Source of the DNA: Parapedobacter pyrenivorans
GTDB taxonomy: Bacteria; Bacteroidota; Bacteroidia; Sphingobacteriales; Sphingobacteriaceae
DNA: 64,000 nucleotides
Assembly: GCF_014636865.1 (NCBI RefSeq)
Contig: NZ_BMER01000006.1
Location: 1-64,000, forward strand
Direction: 5' to 3'
In this document: positions 62,029 through 64,000 of the stretch, piece by piece
Position numbering within the stretch: position 1 is the first letter of the stretch
Layout of the letters: each line of letters begins with the position of its first letter
Program-made: the position numbers and the translations under genes
The notes under the pieces: model-generated
Told to the model about the DNA's origin: nothing
Database searches by the model: none
The model's input: the letters and a program-made list of their open reading frames with translations, nothing else

Positions 62029-62115
62029 CATGGCCCCGAATGGCTCTTCCTATTATCGGATGAGGGCGCTGTTTTGGATAGCATTTCATTCAAGGTTACC
62101 GTAGACAACAGATGA
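62029..62115 (+). pseudogene. 3' remnant of a paralogue of the 57971-58549 gene
   Basis: The stretch matches positions about 58464-58549 closely (tggct(c/t)ttcctatt(a/g)tcggat, gcgctgttttggatagc) down to the shared stop TGA, but no start or upstream coding sequence exists. The remnant shows that this gene was once duplicated and mostly deleted. Confidence 0.8.
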
Positions 62116-62150
62116 ACTATGAATACGCGTTGAGCTAGTCGGCGCCCCCC

Positions 62151-62477
62151 TCATCCATTGGATTGCTCGGCCTTGAAACGTTGTATCTCGTCATAGTCAT
62201 CGATACCCAGGAGTTCTAACTCGCGGTGCAGCGATAGTTTACCATGTACGGTAGCCTGCTTAATAATCGGATAAAGCTCTTGGGAACCGTTTGCACTGAA
62301 CAGCTTGAAATGGTATTGATGTTCCTTTCCGCTAATATCAACAAACTTGACATAATTGTTAACGCCTTGTGATAACCGGGGATTCAACGTATGGCGCATC
62401 GGCGGATTATGGCCGTAATAGTCTCCGAAGGAAAAGTCGATTGATGCAATGTCTGTAAGTGCGTAATATTGGTCATT
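62151..62477 (-). pseudogene. coding fragment without a usable start
   Basis: A minus-strand frame codes QYYALTDIASIDFSFGDYY and on through PPMRHTLNPRL to FKAEQSNG. Coherent codons extend upstream of the only in-frame ATG (62399) to a TAA at 62478-62480. An ATG at 62476 lies one base out of frame, so a single-base frameshift next to the original start is likely. If translated from 62399 it would be 82 residues. No family recognised. Confidence 0.55.
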
Positions 62478-62580
62478 TTACATGAATCCCATCGGGGTTA
62501 AAAATGATTTCGCCCTGCAACTTGCCGCGTAAGGGTTCAAATCGGAAATGCGTCTCCGTAGAGGGTTTACCTCTATTGAT
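62473..62580 (-). pseudogene. C-terminal fragment of an unknown protein
   Basis: Minus-strand frame reading RGKPSTETHFRFEPLRGKL and ending FNPDGIHVK with TGA at 62473-62475, overlapping the ATG of the next fragment in an ATGA arrangement. It has no start and abuts the YD-repeat gene's stop in another frame, so it looks like the tail of a lost upstream gene or of the YD-repeat protein after a frameshift. Confidence 0.5.
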
Positions 62581-64000
62581 GATATGTGATTTCGTATTTT
62601 ATAAGTTCTGTTATTTCGCCCCATCTTATTGTTTTTTTCTCAATCCTATTTCCAATGTCGTCATACTTGTATTGTATTACCTGCGTTAGTTCTCCGTTGC
62701 TATTGTAGTAATGCTCTTCAAGCAAACACTGTTTATCATCGTAAGTGTATGTTGTTTTGTCTTCCATCCCGTTTTTCCTATGTGCTTCACGGCTTAACAG
62801 AGCTCCGTCTGTCTTATATTTTGATATGAACGTAAGGGAGATTTCATCGTTTGAATTGTGTCTGTGTTCCATGACCAGCCCCTCTTTTTCATCATATTCA
62901 TAAGTTTCCCTGGACTGTAAGGTGCCGTCACTATTGAACGTGCTCCGGTCAATTAATTTTCCGTTCTGATTGTACTTGAATTTGTTGTAAGTACTTCTTT
63001 TATTTGTATCATAAAAGCTTAACCTGTGAGTCTTTCGTCCTTTTTCGTCATATATAATGGTATCTCGACTTATGTTGCCTCGTTCGTTAAATTCCGTTTT
63101 TAGAATAAGGCTATCCTTATTGTTATATAGAAAGGTAGTTCTCTTGTCGACAGTGCGTTGTAAATAAGATTCGTATTGTTCGGTTTTAATCTTTCGCCCG
63201 TTTTCATCATACAGATACACCTCAAAATACGTTCGATTATCCGCTTTTAAAACTTCTTTCAGTTTATTCCCTTTTTCGTCATAGGTAGCTGACCATATTT
63301 CTTCAAAATCACCATCACCGATATTCTTTATCCATTTTTTCTCGATTCTGTTCCCCCGTTCGTCGTATTGATATAGCCGTCTTTCTGATTTTCCCCACGT
63401 TAAATCGGTTTCATATTCTTCAATAAGTTGTCTGGCTTTGTTGTATTTGTACACAATTGTATTCAATAGTTTTGCATTCGTGATATGTTTCCTATAATGT
63501 TTTTCCTTTTCCAAAAGACCGTCTTCATTGTACTCGTACGACATATAATCCTCTTTGCTGAACTCACTAACTGTTTTCTTCCCTGTAGCGTCATATTGAT
63601 GGACAAGTTTATAGCCACCTTCCTCCTGTTCTACGATTTTATTTCCTTGACTATCGTATTCATACATTTCCTTTCGAAGCAATTTGTTTCCGGAATCCAA
63701 CATTTGCATTTCAATCAGATTTGCAGATTGGTCGTATATATAAACAATCTTCGCCCGCAATGGCCCGTGCGCATCGTACACGATTTCTTCCGTATTGTTA
63801 CCAATTGAATCGTACGTAAAAACACGGCTTTCTCTTAAACTTGAATTATAAAATTCCTTTCCTTTATCTGTGTAGGTTGTCTTGGTTTCCGCTATTATTC
63901 CATTTTTATTATACCTATTGTTGGTGGTAGACAGGAGAGTGCCATTTTTCAAATATGTTTTGCTCTCAATTTGGTTTCCCTTGTTATCAAATCTTTCTTG
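62573..64000 (-). CDS. YD-repeat (RHS-like) protein, 3' part
   Basis: The frame is open to the window edge, so at least 475 residues and the start are outside. It is built of YD-type repeats such as YDEKGNKLKE, YNKNG, YDSQGNKIVEQ and YDDIGNRIEKK about every 20-22 residues. Family members form large shells around toxins or act as surface proteins. It ends abruptly (LIKYEITYHQ) without an RHS core (RY..G.) or toxin tip; the debris just downstream may be the lost end. Confidence 0.82.
   Translation of the reverse strand, partial: QERFDNKGNQIESKTYLKNGTLLSTTNNRYNKNGIIAETKTTYTDKGKEFYNSSLRESRVFTYDSIGNNTEEIVYDAHGPLRAKIVYIYDQSANLIEMQMLDSGNKLLRKEMYEYDSQGNKIVEQEEGGYKLVHQYDATGKKTVSEFSKEDYMSYEYNEDGLLEKEKHYRKHITNAKLLNTIVYKYNKARQLIEEYETDLTWGKSERRLYQYDERGNRIEKKWIKNIGDGDFEEIWSATYDEKGNKLKEVLKADNRTYFEVYLYDENGRKIKTEQYESYLQRTVDKRTTFLYNNKDSLILKTEFNERGNISRDTIIYDEKGRKTHRLSFYDTNKRSTYNKFKYNQNGKLIDRSTFNSDGTLQSRETYEYDEKEGLVMEHRHNSNDEISLTFISKYKTDGALLSREAHRKNGMEDKTTYTYDDKQCLLEEHYYNSNGELTQVIQYKYDDIGNRIEKKTIRWGEITELIKYEITYHQ

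Overview
The window looks like a chromosomal segment of a Bacteroidota bacterium, most likely family Sphingobacteriaceae (Pedobacter/Parapedobacter-like). Support comes from a giant surface protein with a type IX secretion (T9SS) type B sorting domain beside a PorP/SprF-like gene, a SusC/SusD pair with a TlpA-like thioredoxin, paired DUF6266 proteins, a phytochrome/heme-oxygenase operon, and promoters of the Bacteroidota type (TAnnTTTG). No tRNA, rRNA, CRISPR array, transposase or integrase was recognised.

Layout. 0-10.6 kb: a PorP/SprF-like gene (cut by the window edge), a ~3,090-residue T9SS adhesin and a sulfotransferase, all on the minus strand. 10.9-18.2 kb: a light-signalling operon, read as heme oxygenase -> phytochrome photosensory core without a kinase -> CheB/CheR/multi-PAS histidine kinase -> single-domain response regulator. 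18.4-24.3 kb: an FtsX-type ABC permease, an AAA/DUF4143 ATPase, a META lipoprotein, a thioredoxin and an MntA/HepT toxin-antitoxin pair. 24.3-31.5 kb: a minus-strand operon of two DUF6266 proteins, a DUF5675 protein and two small membrane proteins; a tandem array of a 12-bp motif in a 91-bp higher-order period; a LytS/LytTR two-component operon with a helix-turn-helix protein; and a 55-codon peptide gene followed by an attenuator-like hairpin and an acyltransferase-like gene. 32-41.3 kb: a Crp-like regulator, an operon with two MauE-like membrane proteins and small exported proteins, and a converging SusC/SusD/TlpA operon.

42-57 kb is visibly AT-rich with long non-coding gaps and reads as a defence island. 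It holds an HTH regulator, a PD-(D/E)XK nuclease, a 994-residue four-TM protein, two HEPN-type proteins (one AbiJ/Abi_C-like), a two-gene module of an unknown coiled-coil protein plus a TIR-like NADase, an IetAS-type AAA ATPase/subtilase pair, and a membrane protein translationally coupled to AbiH. 57-62 kb carries small lipoprotein and membrane genes, a PIN toxin-antitoxin pair, and a DoxX-like/DUF2071/methyltransferase/membrane operon. The window ends in gene debris next to a YD-repeat protein that runs off the edge.

Strongest leads: (i) the unknown 350-residue protein + TIR-like module bounded by terminators; (ii) the TM + AbiH pair directly behind IetAS; (iii) the split phytochrome pathway; (iv) the 55-aa peptide/hairpin/acyltransferase unit; (v) an 84-bp hairpin-forming dispersed repeat; (vi) five genes whose TAnnTTTG box ends 5-6 nt before the ATG, which predicts leaderless mRNAs.
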